From: Zygnema cylindricum
Lineage: Eukaryota > Streptophyta > Zygnematophyceae > Zygnematales > Zygnemataceae
Direction of reading: 5' to 3'
Length of the DNA stretch: 64,000 bases
NCBI GenBank assembly: GCA_037447655.1
Contig: JBBHKE010003521.1
Span: forward strand, 35,605-99,604
Position numbers and translations under genes: made by a program. Positions 1 to 12,965 of the stretch are shown piece by piece. Below the pieces are notes generated by a model, which searched no databases, was not told the origin of the DNA, and saw only the letters and a list, made by a program, of their open reading frames with translations. The stretch's first letter is position 1; each line of letters begins with the position of its first letter.

Positions 1-253
1 AACGACAAAAAATAGCGCGCGAAACCATAGAGCTAGGAGGACAAAAATCATACTTTTTTTGGAACCTAAAAACGATTTTTGCCTTCCAAAAAACGTACGG
101 TTTATGAAAAACCGTACTTCTTTTCGACAAAGATTTTACGATCACCTTCTCCGACGGCACGTGACTTTAGGGACATGTGAAAATTTTATTTTTTCTTCGT
201 TGCACGTGTTTATAATCCACGTATAGTGATTTCACATGTTCTCTATTGGTGAA

Positions 254-272
254 CCCACCTCCGCGAGGTGGG
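254..272. repeat. Short inverted repeat, CCCACCTC/GAGGTGGG
   Basis: Perfect 8-bp arms around a 3-nt spacer. The same CACCTC...GAGGTG foldback recurs at 5319-5342, 7021-7042 and 17961-17985. Two of those copies lie inside MITEs, so this one may mark a further decayed copy. Confidence 0.6.
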
Positions 273-2328
273 TAGGGCATTACAGAGGTCGATAGAGCGA
301 TTGCTTCGCCGATTAAGACCAAAATACAATCGAACGATCGATGCTTTCCCCCGGATCTTTAGAGAATCATAATCTTATTTTATGTAATGTTCTTTTTCAA
401 AACCTCATGATGATATAGTACGACATGGTTCGGCCAAGTACAAAATTATGTAATAAACCTCACTTTTCGTGTGATGTAACTACACCCTTAGACTTCACTA
501 TTTATCCATCATCGCCCTGGACTCGCCAGGCCAAAGTCAACGCTCCGTTTCAGGTTTTACCTGGGCCAATCATTGATCAACAAGGACTCAGATTGACCAA
601 TGCAAAAGCGTGTGAAATCTCCCAATAACTACGTAGCATTTCTAACCAATCAAAAGATATTTTTCACTGCGTAACATTTACCTGCAAAAGTGCGCACGAA
701 TAAAAGCGCGAATTTACACGGACGTGCGTCAGAAGTTTCACACGCAAAACTACCTACGAAATGCTATTTTTAAAAGTTAGTTTCATGCGTACGCAACATT
801 TTGTGCGCACGTGACGTTTTGTGCGTACTTGACGCGAGTTTTAATGCGTAAGTACTAACTTGATTTAATGTGGAGGTTCGAATGGATTTGTGGATTAAGG
901 GAGTAGTTGTACATATAAAATTAAAGTGACGTGAAGGTCAAATTGAGTGGGGCGAACAAGCATTCGAAATGGACGGCAAATCGCGAAGCGATCTGACGTG
1001 AAATATTCCAAAGTGTAAGTGTTTGATACGTAACATAATATGACAGACGAAATTTATGGAAAAGTACGTCACCGGTATGGAGCGTCATATTTGGCAAGTG
1101 GACAAATAATCAGTTACCGGCATTTATGATGAAGGACACAATTCAAGTGGCACGATTCCACTTTGACAAAGTGGTTCATGGTACATTTGAAGTGCGGACA
1201 ACGTCCGCCGATATTTTTGGAGGTTCACACTATTTAAGGACACGATTCAAGCGGGGACCACAATTAACTTAAGTACGCCGTGTCGTTTACTTAATCACCG
1301 ACACATACTCAGGAGTTTGGCATTGTATGACAACGGTCAGCTGGACTTATATGACTGATGCTGACTAAGCATCGGTAATACTTTTTGTACGGGCGTATAT
1401 TTGTAAATATTCGAGAAAGATTTGATTGTTGTTTAGCGCATTATAAAATAGTGTTTCACTATTCAATTAGTGACAAATGTAGCACTGGGATTAGTGTAGG
1501 ACTTAGAAGATTACTCTTTGAGTATAACTTATATGACTTAGATTATTTTCATAATCACAGTTGAGCTTATCAAAGTAATGGCAGACTGTTTTTCTGCAAC
1601 TTTGACCTGGTGGTGTGATCACCCTGATTGATGTTTTTGTATGAAACTTTGTGGAGATATTTGATGATCTAGAAACTATTTGTTTACGTAGTTTCAGTAT
1701 GTTTTGTCAAATTTTTATAATTTTGCGGGAAGTCTACATGTTTAGTTTGAATAGCTGCCAATTGTTTTTGGGAAACTCAGGAGCTTATATCTTCTAGATT
1801 CCTTGGTGGATTTGGCTGTAACTTTGGGGATTTAAAGTGTCTATGGTAAACTGTATATTGGTGTAGTTTGAGGTGATTAAGTTTATTGTGGAGTAATCTG
1901 TGTTGTCTGAAACACATCTGTTTTTGGGGTAGTCTGTGGGTGTTTGCGAGAGTAATCAATGGCTGAAATGGACAACACAAAATTCCATAAAGTGAAAGTG
2001 ACGTTTCGTACTGAAATTTTTTCGAAACGAACCATCGTGCGTACCAAACGAAATAATGATTTGTTAAGTACTTTATAAACGTGCGTCTGAAATTACGCGA
2101 CTAGTTTGACCCTTAACCCATTACAATGAACACACATTCATTATTTTGACCTCGCGATGTCGCCTAAATACACCAATCGCTATATCTTTTCAAATACAAC
2201 TCTAAATCGTGCGATTCTTTCGCGGGTGTCTGCCAAAACCATAACCCTATATTTGTAATACTAAAATACCCATTTACGAACAAGTTTGATCCACTATTAC
2301 TGTTACAGTACTATAGTGAATCTTACAA

Positions 2329-2346
2329 CTTCTTGGGCCCAAGAAG
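2329..2346. repeat. 18-bp perfect palindrome
   Basis: CTTCTTGGGCCCAAGAAG reads identically on both strands. It has no clear partner in the window and may be chance or a protein-binding site. Confidence 0.6.
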
Positions 2347-4609
2347 GGTGCCGAAGGTATCCACGTCGCCCCAGCCTCCCATTTACTCTGCACAACCGTA
2401 TGTTTAAGGTTTATTTTGTCAGTTTTTGTTTTTTTATTATTAAAAAAACATATAATAAATAACCCTAAACATATGAGCCATGTTCACACACCCGATCCCA
2501 AGGGGTCTGAAGGTGTCGAGGGGTGTCGAAGGGGTGTCGAATGGGTTTGAAGGTACCACAAATGTATAGAGGCTTGTTCGAAACTCATGCTCTATGGTGG
2601 TGTACAATACTCTAGTGTCCATATTATCCAACATTATTGTACGTTGTACTCTTGGTATCGTAGAAGGTATAAGGGAGATGTACCACTAATTTGTACTTAT
2701 TGGGTATGGGCGGTTACGAGTATTCGCGAGAAATTGAGTTTTGGTTAACCTTTCTTTTCATAAAAGCGTATCTGGTACCGGGTACCAACTCAGCAATGTG
2801 AAATAACGTGGCCGGATTTCGAGGGTTCAAATTTTGAAAACAAAATATATATATCGGGTTCGGGTATCTTAAATTTTGACTTTGCGACATCAACAAGGTA
2901 TTTTCCACAAACGGAGAGTTCCGCGTTTTCGCCTGTCGAATATAACAATGGATGTGATTTGTATCGGCACATTGGCAGGCGATACTATCGACACAAGATA
3001 GGAGGCGTAATGTGCAACAAATTAAAAAAAAAAAAATGCCGACACCTGCCTCGAGTTGTAAAGTTGCCATACAACTGTGGACACTTGCCCTTAATCGTAA
3101 ATCTCTATGGGACGTGAATATGGTTCCATAAGGTTTTTTTAAATGTTCGACTACAATGAGGAATATTAGTGGCCTAATAATACTTAAAGGTTTAACTGTC
3201 ATTTTTATGGGAAAGACAAATTCGTGTTTCGAATAGGTTTTTCATATCCAAGACTACAAGTTGTCATACATGTCAAGACAAAACCATTCTTATATAAAAT
3301 GTTGATGAGCTCAACTTGTACTGACCAACATTCAAAGATATTTTAAATTGTGTGAACCCTCATTGATTAAAATTCACAATGGTAGTTATTGTGATTTTTG
3401 TATCCATAATTCGGTATATTCAGTTTGCTCTCGATATTTTACTATTTCATTCGGTTTCACGATTCCAATCTTTATTTTGTTTGTATTTTATTATTGTATC
3501 CCCCGTAACTTTATAAAACACCATGAAGTTAATGTTTTTTTTTTATGTTGTTGATTAGACATTTTTGGTCGCATTTTGTCATGTGCGCTCCATGTGGAAA
3601 ATGCCACGTTCGTTTGATCGTCACATTTTCTTTTATGTACTAGTAGTTTTGTCTTTGGCATTTTTTTTTCGATAACCATGCACTACTCGCTCGTCTTTTT
3701 TTATTCAACGTCGTAATTAATCTTGTTACCTCGTATTGTTACAAATTAAATAGGTTTTCGTAGATTACAGTGGTCGTTGTAAATGGAAACAAAACAAACC
3801 TTTAGTTTTTCTTTGTTTTTTAGAGGATTGTGACAATCTAAGTTACATTTATCCGACATTTGTTGCTCATGTTGTAAGCGGAGTTGTCAATGTAATGAAT
3901 ATTGGGTTTAAAAGTACATCTCCACTGTTGGCTAATAAGTTTAAAGGCTTTAAATACGTCGATATCAGTGGAAGTTACAATTGTTTAAGGTCCCCTTGGT
4001 TGTGAACGACGTAGTTGTTTTAGTAGCATATAATTACATGGCCCATCGTTATTTGGTAACATTAAGTTGGTGGCAATTTTGTTTCGTGGAAAAGCATGCA
4101 CAAGACTAGCAACGTTTTTTATGCAGACTAAAATCTGCCACTCCTCCATTACACCAAATTTGTATTATTATTTCACATAAACACTAATATATACTTAACG
4201 CTAACAACATAGGGCAAGGTAAACCCCAATCTATAAATGCCCAACAGAGGCATCCTCAATTCTTAAAGATAAGCAACATAGTCATCCTTTCACGAGCTTC
4301 ACTCGCGATGTAACCTTGTGCATGAAGAGGCCATTTACGATTCTTTTTTATATTGTTGTTATACATTTAGATATGGAGTCTGTTTAACCTAGTTTTAGCG
4401 ACAACTTCAGTCAGTTGTACTTCTGCAATTATCAAATTGATAGTTGTTGTATGAATCTGGAAACTGATTATGCGCACGAAGAAGTATGAGGAAGCCCTTA
4501 ACTTAAACCAAGATCACAATATAACAATTTCATAAGCTCATTCTCGTAAGGTAGAGAAATACCCTGATATTACTGGAGGTTTTTTTTCCTTGAAGATAAT
4601 AATCATTAA

Positions 4610-5576
4610 GGGCACTTTCCCATGTAACCGAAACTTTAATCTTGTAACTTTGTTTCTAGCGAAGATTCTCCGTACATCTTTATGAGCATTCCGATGTAAT
4701 CGCAAATAACTTGTTACTTCAAAAAGTGACAAGCGTAGACGTGTACGAAACATGTGACACATAAACGGTACACAAAATGTTGCGAAACTTCCACTCAATT
4801 TCGATTTCAGACGTCCAATATCTGCACGCCACACTGTCGACGTGGAGGTATTGCAGATGTTTAGGGATTGTGACATTGTGACGTCACGCGCGTCACGCTC
4901 AACTATGACAGCGCCCACGTCACTTCTAAAACTTTCCGCTATGATTTCCCAATTGTTGTTTTTTGACTTTTCCTGCTCTACTTGCCATCAAAATACGCTC
5001 AAAGATAGTCAAAATAAATCGTTTTCATAGATCTTTCATTTGATACAATTATAGACATTTTTCGTTGCAAAAATTGTGAGATAGACGCGGTAGTGGGAGA
5101 GGGAGAGAGAGAGAGGCGCTTTCACAAACTTCGCTTTTGCGAAATGGCGTCCGTTGGTCAAGACCCCTCCACTTCCTCTGTACGGAAAAAGGTGCACGGA
5201 AAAAGTACGTACAGGCTGTAAACGTGCAGTGTGTTTTTTTTTTGAGGAAAATTTTGTCAAAAACCTCCGACGCGTGTGAAATCATATGCATATTCGCCCG
5301 AGTCATGGAACTTTATTTAAAATCACCTCGTGAGGTGGTTTTATATAAAGTTTGAAGATGATCTGAAAGGACGTGAAAGTGGGTCGAAACTCGCTAAACG
5401 ATAAACTGCATCCCGATAGACGACAAAATGCGGTACAGCTAAAGTTTTAATGGAACGCAACTTGTACGGTGGTAATTTGATTTTTTTGGTACGACTGCAG
5501 ATTTTTTCCATTTTTTCCAAGTTGTAAAGGAAAACGACAGAAAATAACTGTAACTTTAGCACATGGGAAAGTGCCC
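4610..5576. mobile_element. Harbinger-like MITE, copy 1 (967 bp)
   Basis: Non-coding element with terminal inverted repeats GGGCACTTTCCCATGT at the left and its reverse complement at the right end. It is flanked by TAA on both sides (4607-4609 and 5577-5579). A 3-bp TWA target duplication with GGG termini is the signature of PIF/Harbinger elements and Tourist-type MITEs. There is no transposase frame. It shares internal blocks with 7976-8932 and 17280-18218: a GACGTCAC-rich stretch, a GAGAGAGAG run and the CACCTC/GAGGTG hairpin. Confidence 0.75.
5319..5342. repeat. Foldback AAAATCACCTC..GAGGTGGTTTT inside MITE 1
   Basis: Near-perfect 11-bp arms (one mismatch) with a 2-nt spacer, about 235 bp from the right end of the element, the same place as in the copy at 17280-18218. 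Confidence 0.65.
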
Positions 5577-6267
5577 TAAGTTATTCCTTATGAACTCGTA
5601 GTAAAATCTGACCGATCAATCATTAACTTTGATCGATACTGTACCTTTCTTTTCCTAAACGACGAAACATGTAAGTTTTCAATCCAAAGCACACACCCTC
5701 ACGAAGTCGCGCGCGGCCAAAACAGACGCAAAACCACATTCAAAACGGACACAAGTACAATATGAAAGGCCAAAACGCAACGAAGCAAACCATTAACGTA
5801 CATATCACTAAACGTACGAGACGCAGCGCGCAACCAAAATAGCGTACGGATTCGAGCCAGTGTAAATCCTAACACACTTATTAACACACCACAATAATCG
5901 CACAAAATTTTGAATCAATCTGAATAAGGGTGAAGTTCTATCAAACCATAGTTCAAAAGTAGGCGTTTTTATGGTAGACCTTTGGTCCGCGCACAAAGCT
6001 TGGCACAAAACTCGCGCAACGTAGGCATACTCTATGTGTGTGTGCTGTGCACACCCATGTACGAGCGTACGAATCTGGCGTATGCTCATAGAACAGTGCA
6101 CGCCGCCGAACGAAATTTTTTAGCGAACTGACACGACGTAGGATGACATTGCGCGGGAAAAAAAACCGGGAAAAAAAAAACTCACGGACGAATCCGACGA
6201 TAGTCGTGTCCTAATTTGTGTTATGGGCTTTTCATGTGATCTTCTTAGATCGTTACTTTCATCAAAG

Positions 6268-6294
6268 ACCGTCAGATCGTCCGAATCTGACGGT
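6268..6294. repeat. Hairpin with 10-bp perfect arms
   Basis: ACCGTCAGAT, a 7-nt loop, then ATCTGACGGT. No coding or transposon context is apparent. Confidence 0.6.
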
Positions 6295-7020
6295 TTAAAC
6301 AAAAAGTCGCTCAAAACTCACAGAAAAAGATTTTTTTGTCCGTTTTTATTTTCAAATTTAGACATGATGTTTAATTCTCTATCAAACCATGTGCAACTCA
6401 ACCCTGTTACTATTTTATTTCATTTTGCGGCCAATACAATATGGGTCTTAAGGTAGTATAATAAAATTTACGTACAATAGGCATATTGTATGGGTGTACT
6501 GTCACCTACTTTTGAACTATGTATCATACGTTTATGTAATTGTACGGCAAGCTCTACAGATCGGGTCGATTGAGTCGAAGTTCCATCACGTAGAGTCTGT
6601 AAGCCACGTGTTCTAACTTGACTGGCGCCACGCAAGCTACAATCCGATATTGAATATCTTTCAGATTTTTAGCACCGACAAACTTAACTTCAAATCTTGA
6701 CTTGCGTACCATGTACCTGCGTACGAAGTAATCATACGACAAAACTTTTATAAATTTTGCAGACACCAGGCTGTACGCCAACTCATTTTTTAGGGTTTCA
6801 GTTTTCGAACATAACGAAAGTCCTTTGAGAGAAATAGTGTGACGAACAAAAGTTACCGAAAATAGCGTGTCGAGGGAATGTTACGAAATTTCGTTTTTAT
6901 TTTCGGTTGTATTTTGGAAACCTCGTGTCATGTGCAAATCTTAAGATTTTTCGTTGGTTTTCCATCATGACACGTAGCTTAGCTGTCCACCTTGTCACAA
7001 TTTTTTTTTCTGTATATGCC

Positions 7021-7042
7021 AACCCACCTCCTCGAGGTTGGT
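7021..7042. repeat. CACCTC/GAGGTT foldback
   Basis: Third member of the recurring CTCGAG-centred foldback, with arms of about 10 bp and one mismatch. No clear terminal repeats surround it, so the host element, if any, is decayed. Confidence 0.5.
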
Positions 7043-7975
7043 TGAGTGTAACAGAGAAAATTGAAATGAACTCCTCGCAGATGAACATCTGAAGGCCAGT
7101 ATTACCTCCTAGACCTTCGGAGAGTATCTGCAAGATTCTTTGTAATGTTGTTTTTCGTATAAAAAAAAAATAGGCGGTACGATTTGGTACGAAGAGTAGT
7201 GGATTTCTGTAAAAAACGCCACTTTTCGCTTGATGGAATAAGTCTTTGCGGATATAGAAATACGATAGGGATATTATATCCTTCAGCGGATTTGATACGT
7301 ACCGCAACGCTTCGTCGCAGATGACGCAAAGTACGACTTTCATTTCTCTGTCAAATTGAAAAATTTCTACGTACAGCAATGCCTCGTCGCTTCGTAATAC
7401 GAATGTGCAAATTTCATAGATCCGTCAAACACGAAAACCACATCCGTACGCTTAGAATCGAATCCCGTATCGACGCCTTAAAAGCTGAAATTCGTACTAG
7501 GTGTCGTAAATCTGCGATGGATTAGATACCTTTTACCAATTTGTAGACAATTCGGAATATAAACTTTTTTTGTATGACTTCCTCGCTCATCTGCGTTGTC
7601 TTTCCTGATTGTCATTCGATTTTCGTATTGTTCTTGTTTCATTCTCGCTTGTCGTAGCTTTACCTCCTTAGCCTCTTTCACCTTCCTTTTACCTTCCATC
7701 CCACGCTTTTTCTCCATTGATTTTGGCAGCGCGTTCGTTATGTTAGTTAAGCTTATTAAATAGAAGTTCACGTCATTTCACGCAGCAAGTCTCAGGGTAG
7801 TTGTACTTCTACCGTACCAGACTGCCGTCGTTTTGTGCAAGCTTATGCCATATTCACGTATCCCAGGGTCCGGTGCATAAAATGCCTTAAGGTCGACAAT
7901 TATTTTTCCTCCAAACGTTATCTATTCTGACGACGATGTAAGGAATTTCACACCTGTATTGTGAAAAATAACTAA

Positions 7976-8932
7976 GGGTGTGTTCCCATGTGTTCAAGTA
8001 AGGGTTTTTTTCCGTCGTTTTTACAGAAAATGGGACTTCCAGCGAGAAAATATTACGACGTACGAAAAATGGGCAAAAACACAAGTAAATTTTGCGTCAT
8101 CTTCGAACTTGGAAGGTACAGCAATTTGGCGTTATTATCATCGCGACCCACTTCCAGGTCATCTTCACACTTGTAATGGAATCAAATCGGGATCTGATTT
8201 TAACCAAAATAACACCCTATCGACGAATAGAAAGCAGGTATTGCAGGTGTGAAACGTCTTCGAATTTTTTTGAACGAGGGAGAGTACACGCTATTTTTTT
8301 CCATGCTCGTCACGCGCATGTACGTACAAAAATGACAAGCATGTACGGAAAAAAAATCGTTGGGGTCTCGGACCTCCACTTTCATTCATGGGTCCTTTGC
8401 AAAAATTTACAACGTCCTCGTCTCTCCCCATCTTTTTCATTCGACCGCTCCTCTTTCTCTCATCTCTAAATGAAATGCAGCAATAATAGTATCAAATGAA
8501 AGATAATTTTTTTTCCATTTTTTTTTAATATTTTTGGTCTCATTTTGATGGCATATCGAATGATAAATGGTAAGAAAAAGAAATCGGGAAGCCATGGCGG
8601 AAAGTTTACGTGTTGATGACGTCACAAGGTAGCATGACTTCGCAATGTCACAATACCCTAAACATCTACAATGTCACAAAAAACTCGAAGTCTACAACCG
8701 TCGCCGTTTTTGTAGACGTCACTAATTTTAGGAAGTTTCGTAGTTGTCTACATTTCGTTTCGTACTATTGTAGGCTGTCGTATATTTTGTAGACGTCTAC
8801 AACTGTCACATATTTGAAGTAATGAAGGCGCAAGTAATGATTGACATAGGAACACTTTGAGAAGTACACCGTAAAATCTGCGCTAAAATCCGAAGTAACG
8901 TTTCAAAGTTTCGGTTACATGGGAACACGCCC
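7976..8932. mobile_element. Harbinger-like MITE, copy 2 (957 bp)
   Basis: Left end GGGTGTGTTCCCATGT, right end the reverse complement of GGGCGTGTTCCCATGT, TAA at 7973-7975 and 8933-8935. Non-coding. The interior holds a 16-bp perfect palindrome (8787-8802, TTGTAGACGTCTACAA) and a TGACGTCA-rich stretch shared with copies 1 and 4. The frames inside it are too short and featureless to be genes. Confidence 0.75.
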
Positions 8933-8935
8933 TAA

Positions 8936-11073
8936 GAATCTAAAGTTTTATGGAAATGGTAGAGGCCGGAATACCATAAAGAGGTAAAACGTAGAATTGA
9001 GTACTGAACTGCGTTTGAGTGGTATACCAAGGTTCGATATTGTACAGTACTGCTGATCAGAGGTACCGATTTTGATTAATACTGTACTACTCCGTGAATC
9101 GCTATTAGCGTTCATGACTCTAATTGAGGTACCCTGTTTTTTTCGGCAAATTCTCAAATAGAATTAATGATTCTAAATGTTTCTAAACATTATTTGAGGT
9201 ACCCCATTAAATAGGGTTCATAACTCTAATATGGTGCCATTTTAAATAGGGTGGTGTTCTGACTGTCAGATCCGTACTAATTTGTACTTTTTCAAGTAGA
9301 AAAGTACAGAAAAAATATTCACGATGTCCCGTAGTCGCGCTAACATGTAATTGCGTATGTATTTTCCGGCATACGGGGATGTAAAAAAAACGCGACGGCG
9401 TACGATTTGAACAATTTTCTACATGCACATATTTTAGTGTGGATATATTATGCACCGAAAATTTTTACAAAGCAGTTTACAAATTAGAGTTAATGATAAA
9501 TTAGAATAAAAGTTGTTTTGGAAAAAACTGAAATTCCCAACTAGCGTAAATAACGCTAATTGTTTCATTACGCTATCTATTTCATTAGCTAATAGCGATT
9601 CACGGTGTAATGTACTCTATATGACTGCATGTCTGAGTTTGTTTTTTACGGTTGTGACTTGAACATTCAAACCGGCAAAAGCGTGATGGGCTACAAGTTC
9701 CACTCCTTTGCCGATTTCCTATTCATTTGAGCACTTAGGTCTGGAGAGGTATCCTTGGCCCTTGGAGCCAAAAAGGACAAAGCATACATACTATGTCTCA
9801 AATGCCTCGGTGCCGCTGCACATCCACTACAGATTGGTGCAGGACTATTTGTAAGCGTAGGTTTGATGTGCAAATTTTTACCTCGTGTAGTATCTGTACT
9901 AGACGCGAAATTCTCGTATAATATTCAGACTGTACAGGATAACACTTTTTAGCGCTTCCAACAGTTCTTGCACATTATACCTAGAGTTTTAAGAGGTTAA
10001 AACACCCAAACCTGTGGTTCATAGAGGTACGAGCTAAGAGCTACTTTTAGTAACTCCTCTAAGTTGTACAGATTTCGGGAGACTGTTGGCGTACAGGTAC
10101 GATTATAGCTGTACATGACTGACCTCAATTAGCGGGATCCCAGCATATTACTCCAAAGAAACAGTGGAAAAATTAATGCTAACAGTCAGTCAAACGAGTA
10201 AAGAACTGCGGTATACTTGGATTACTTTTTCAACCATACCCTATGCTCTCAACTGTACATTTCAGTAAGGATTTAAACATGATGGACGCTCAAAATTATG
10301 CAAATATAATCTGCGTTTCGAGTAATCGCAGTCCAAGCAGTAAATTTCTGACATTATTTCACCAGAGGAGACAGTACCTCCAGTAATATCGTTACATATT
10401 GATACCCTACAAGACAAACGCGGATACTCTGTTCTCCATCTGATCTTAAATCACCTAAACAAAGAACTGGAGCCAACGATCTACCCGGGTATACTGTACT
10501 CGTTCAATGATTTGCATATTGACATCGATTATGTCAACTACCTAATCTCAATTTTCAGCTATGGTTCCCACGTGTAACAATTTCTACGCAACAGGGATCA
10601 ACAAAAAAGGAATCACATAGAACGTCAAAGAAAGGAACAATTCTACACAGCTCATATTTATATACTTTTGAGTGTGGAGCCCTATTTCTGCTAATTTTAA
10701 ATGGATCATGAGTTACATAAGCTAAATAGAAAGTATACTAGTTTTTTCACCTCATACTGTTATTTTGTGACTTCAAACTAGTTGTAACTAGTACATGAGA
10801 GAAAAAAGTACCAGTGTTGAAGTTGATAGCAGTTTGCACTTAGTAACAAAAGATGATGGACAAGTCATCAAACCCTGATAGAATCACTACTGTAACACAC
10901 TATATTTGTCCCGCTTGGATGGGTTGAGCAACTCATAATTTGATCATCCCTACTATCAATTAGCCAGTTTACAAAAAAAAGATAATTCATATTTACATAA
11001 TGCACTAAAAATTGCAATGCCAAGCTCCCACTATCAAAGAAATCTACTAGACATATTGGAGGTCTACTAGACG
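8936..11073. other. Intergenic DNA downstream of the SHPRH-like exons
   Basis: No gene recognised. Overlapping frames at 9691-9952 on both strands have no known motif. The part next to 11,074 would be the 3' UTR or terminator region of the SHPRH-like gene, but I see no decisive polyadenylation signal. Confidence 0.5.
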
Positions 11074-11388
11074 TCAACCTGACAATATTTTGTGTCCGAA
11101 TGCAGCCCTCCTCTCTGCTGCAATGGCTGCCGCCATAGAAGGTGGCAATTTATGCGAGTTCTCTGCGATAGTCACATTTTCTTCTGTGTTGTTAAGTTCT
11201 TTTGTGTCGTTAAGTTCAACTGTATCTTTCCAATCGAACAAAGTTCCTACATCGGCGACTGTTAAATTCTTCACGTCGGCATGAGTACCACCAACCGTGG
11301 TTTCCGAGCCTCTTCCCTTCCCTCCCTTTCCTGAAACTTTGCCATGTAGTCCCATGTTGTAAATAGCTACCTCCACCGTGTCATGTAT
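11074..11388 (-). CDS. SHPRH-like protein, last exon (C-terminus)
   Basis: Reads IHDTVEVAIYNM at its start, matching the segment that follows the helicase C domain in SHPRH proteins, and ends with a TGA at 11074-11076 after about 104 residues. The tail includes LTVADVGTLFDW, like the LTV.DL..LF motif near the SHPRH C-terminus. A good acceptor (AACAG, ending at 11389 on this strand) joins in phase to the donor of the exon at 12096-12436 across a ~700-nt intron. SHPRH is a nuclear SNF2-type ATPase with RING E3 activity acting on PCNA in DNA damage tolerance (family knowledge). Only the C-terminus is visible here. Confidence 0.7.
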   Translation of the reverse strand: MHDTVEVAIYNMGLHGKVSGKGGKGRGSETTVGGTHADVKNLTVADVGTLFDWKDTVELNDTKELNNTEENVTIAENSHKLPPSMAAAIAAERRAAFGHKILSG

Positions 11389-12095
11389 CTGTTCCCAAAT
11401 TTGAACCACAGAAAGTTGAAAAATGTTGAAGTCTAATGCTATTCTTGCAGGATACTGACATTGATGTGGTTCATCTCAATGCAAGCTGACACAACAATCC
11501 AAAAGTTTTGGTTCCACAAGGAAATAGAATCAGTACTCAACAAACAAGGTAGGTGAAACATAGGCAAAGGCATAAACAGATATCCGTCTCTCATCTCTTT
11601 TATTAACAGGTTCAGTAGGTGACGGCAGAAAGCACATAATAGTACATGGCAATTATGGTCCATAATTTAACTGTTCCGTACATATGTTCAAACAAAGTCT
11701 GTTCTTGAACACTGTTGAGGGTGCAAGAGAGGATTTTTTTCACTAATGCTACCTGTTCACTGCCCATTGATATTTGTTAACAACCCTATTTGGGTCGCAG
11801 GTTTTTTTACAAAAGATCACAAAAAATAGTGTTGATAACATTATTTAAGGCGGTAGACTACAAGTCATCACGTTTCCCTACACCAGATTAGTAATAAATA
11901 TTTTACTTGCGCACTTTCATAACAATTCCTTTACACTAATAGCGATAGGCATATACTTATTGATGAAAATTCAAGGCCACAAATTGCAATTATTGCCCAA
12001 ACAAGTTATCGAGTCAGATGTTGAGCGTATCAAATATCGCAAACAACATCAACACATATAAAAGAGAGGACATGGCATCAAGATGGAATACTCAC

Positions 12096-12436
12096 AACGA
12101 AACGATGTACAAATGTCGGCAAGTTCTGTCCGATTCGATGAACACGGTTTACTGCTTGAGCTTCGGCAGCACTATTTAAAAGTGGTTCGACCAACATCAC
12201 ATGTTGTGCCTCCACCAAATTCAAGCCATTAGCTCCTTGCTTGACTGGCAATAGCAGGACAGTTGCCCCTCCTGTCTTCATCGACTCGCGGTTTGCTAGA
12301 TTGGAATGGACCTCACAACTGGAAAGGTCAAGATTTGTACTCCTCTGTCGTCTCTTTTCACAATTGCAAAATTTGTCCTTGTCATTGTTGATGCCCTTGA
12401 ACGTTCGTATCGCTTGACTCAGGCCTCTAAATACAA
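12096..12436 (-). CDS. SHPRH-like SNF2 helicase C-terminal exon (partial gene)
   Basis: Frame reads SQAIRTFKG, then GANGLNLVEAQHVMLVEPLL, then AEAQAVNRVHRIGQ and THVHRFV-like sequence. This is the helicase motif V-VI region of the SNF2 family, closest to SHPRH; the arginines of motif VI (RVHRIGQ) are intact. The exon ends at a GTGAG donor (12095-12091 on +) in phase with the last exon. The upstream edge near 12436 has a TTTAG acceptor. No RING, PHD or N-terminal helicase exon is visible upstream: a pyrimidine tract starts ~45 bp away and other loci follow. It is therefore either a gene fragment or the tail of a gene with introns longer than 10 kb. Confidence 0.75.
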
Positions 12437-12484
12437 AAGTACATGTATGTCAACTTACCACACTTTTCCATCCCTCCAAATTGG

Positions 12485-12965
12485 TTATTTCTTACTCTCC
12501 CTCTCCCTCGCCCTCTCCCTCGCCTTCTCCCTACCCCTCCTCTCCCTTGCCCTCTCCCTTTCTCAATCTCCCCTTTCCCACTCTCCCCTTTGCCTCTCTA
12601 CCTTGCCCTCCCTCTCCCTCTCCTCTCCTTGCCATTTCCTCTCCTTCTTCTTCTCCCATCCCTATCCCTCTCCCTCTTCTTTTCCCTCTCCTTCCTCTCC
12701 CTGGGCAGAAAGGGAGAAAGAAAGGTAGTGGCGGCTATCCTTTCACTCCCCCTCTACCTTTCCTTCTTACTCTCTCTCTCCCTCCACCCTTCTTTCTCTC
12801 CCTCTCCCTCTCCCTCTCCCTCTCCCTCCACCTTTCCTCCTTGTTCTTCCTCTCCCTCACCCTCTCCCTCTCTTTCTCCCCCTACCCCTCCTCCCCTTTC
12901 TCTCACCCTTTCCTCTCCTCTCCCTTTCTTTTCCCTCTCCCTCTCCTCTTTTTTTCCATTTCCGC
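12485..12965. repeat. Long polypyrimidine (CCCTCT-like) tract
   Basis: About 480 bp of almost pure C/T on the plus strand (A/G on the minus) built from CTCTCC/CCCTCT units with one purine-rich break near 12705-12730. It reads as Ser/Pro/Leu-rich or Arg/Glu/Gly-rich frames that are artefacts of composition. Such tracts can form triplex (H-DNA) and may act as a promoter-proximal CT element. It lies between the SHPRH-like exons (minus) and a possible plus-strand transcript. Confidence 0.85.

Larger units (their letters stand above)
1..4609. other. Intergenic DNA without recognisable genes
   Basis: AT-rich DNA with many CGTAC/GTACG motifs and frequent stops in all frames. The few short open frames carry no motif I recognise. 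Within it I see only a small hairpin at 254-272, an 18-bp palindrome at 2329-2346 and a short degenerate repeat of a GGTGTCGA-like unit near 2508-2545. I see no RNA gene. Confidence 0.6.
5580..7975. other. Intergenic DNA between two MITEs
   Basis: No gene recognised. It contains a hairpin with perfect 10-bp arms (6268-6294) and another CACCTC/GAGGTT foldback (7021-7042). Open frames here are short and without motifs. Confidence 0.55.

Noticed and set aside
5049-5562. Several small frames around 5049-5562
   Set aside because: They lie inside the non-coding MITE and are not kept in the other copies.
9691-9952. Overlapping frames on both strands (60 and 65 residues)
   Set aside because: No motif, no splice sites and no similarity I recognise; probably chance.
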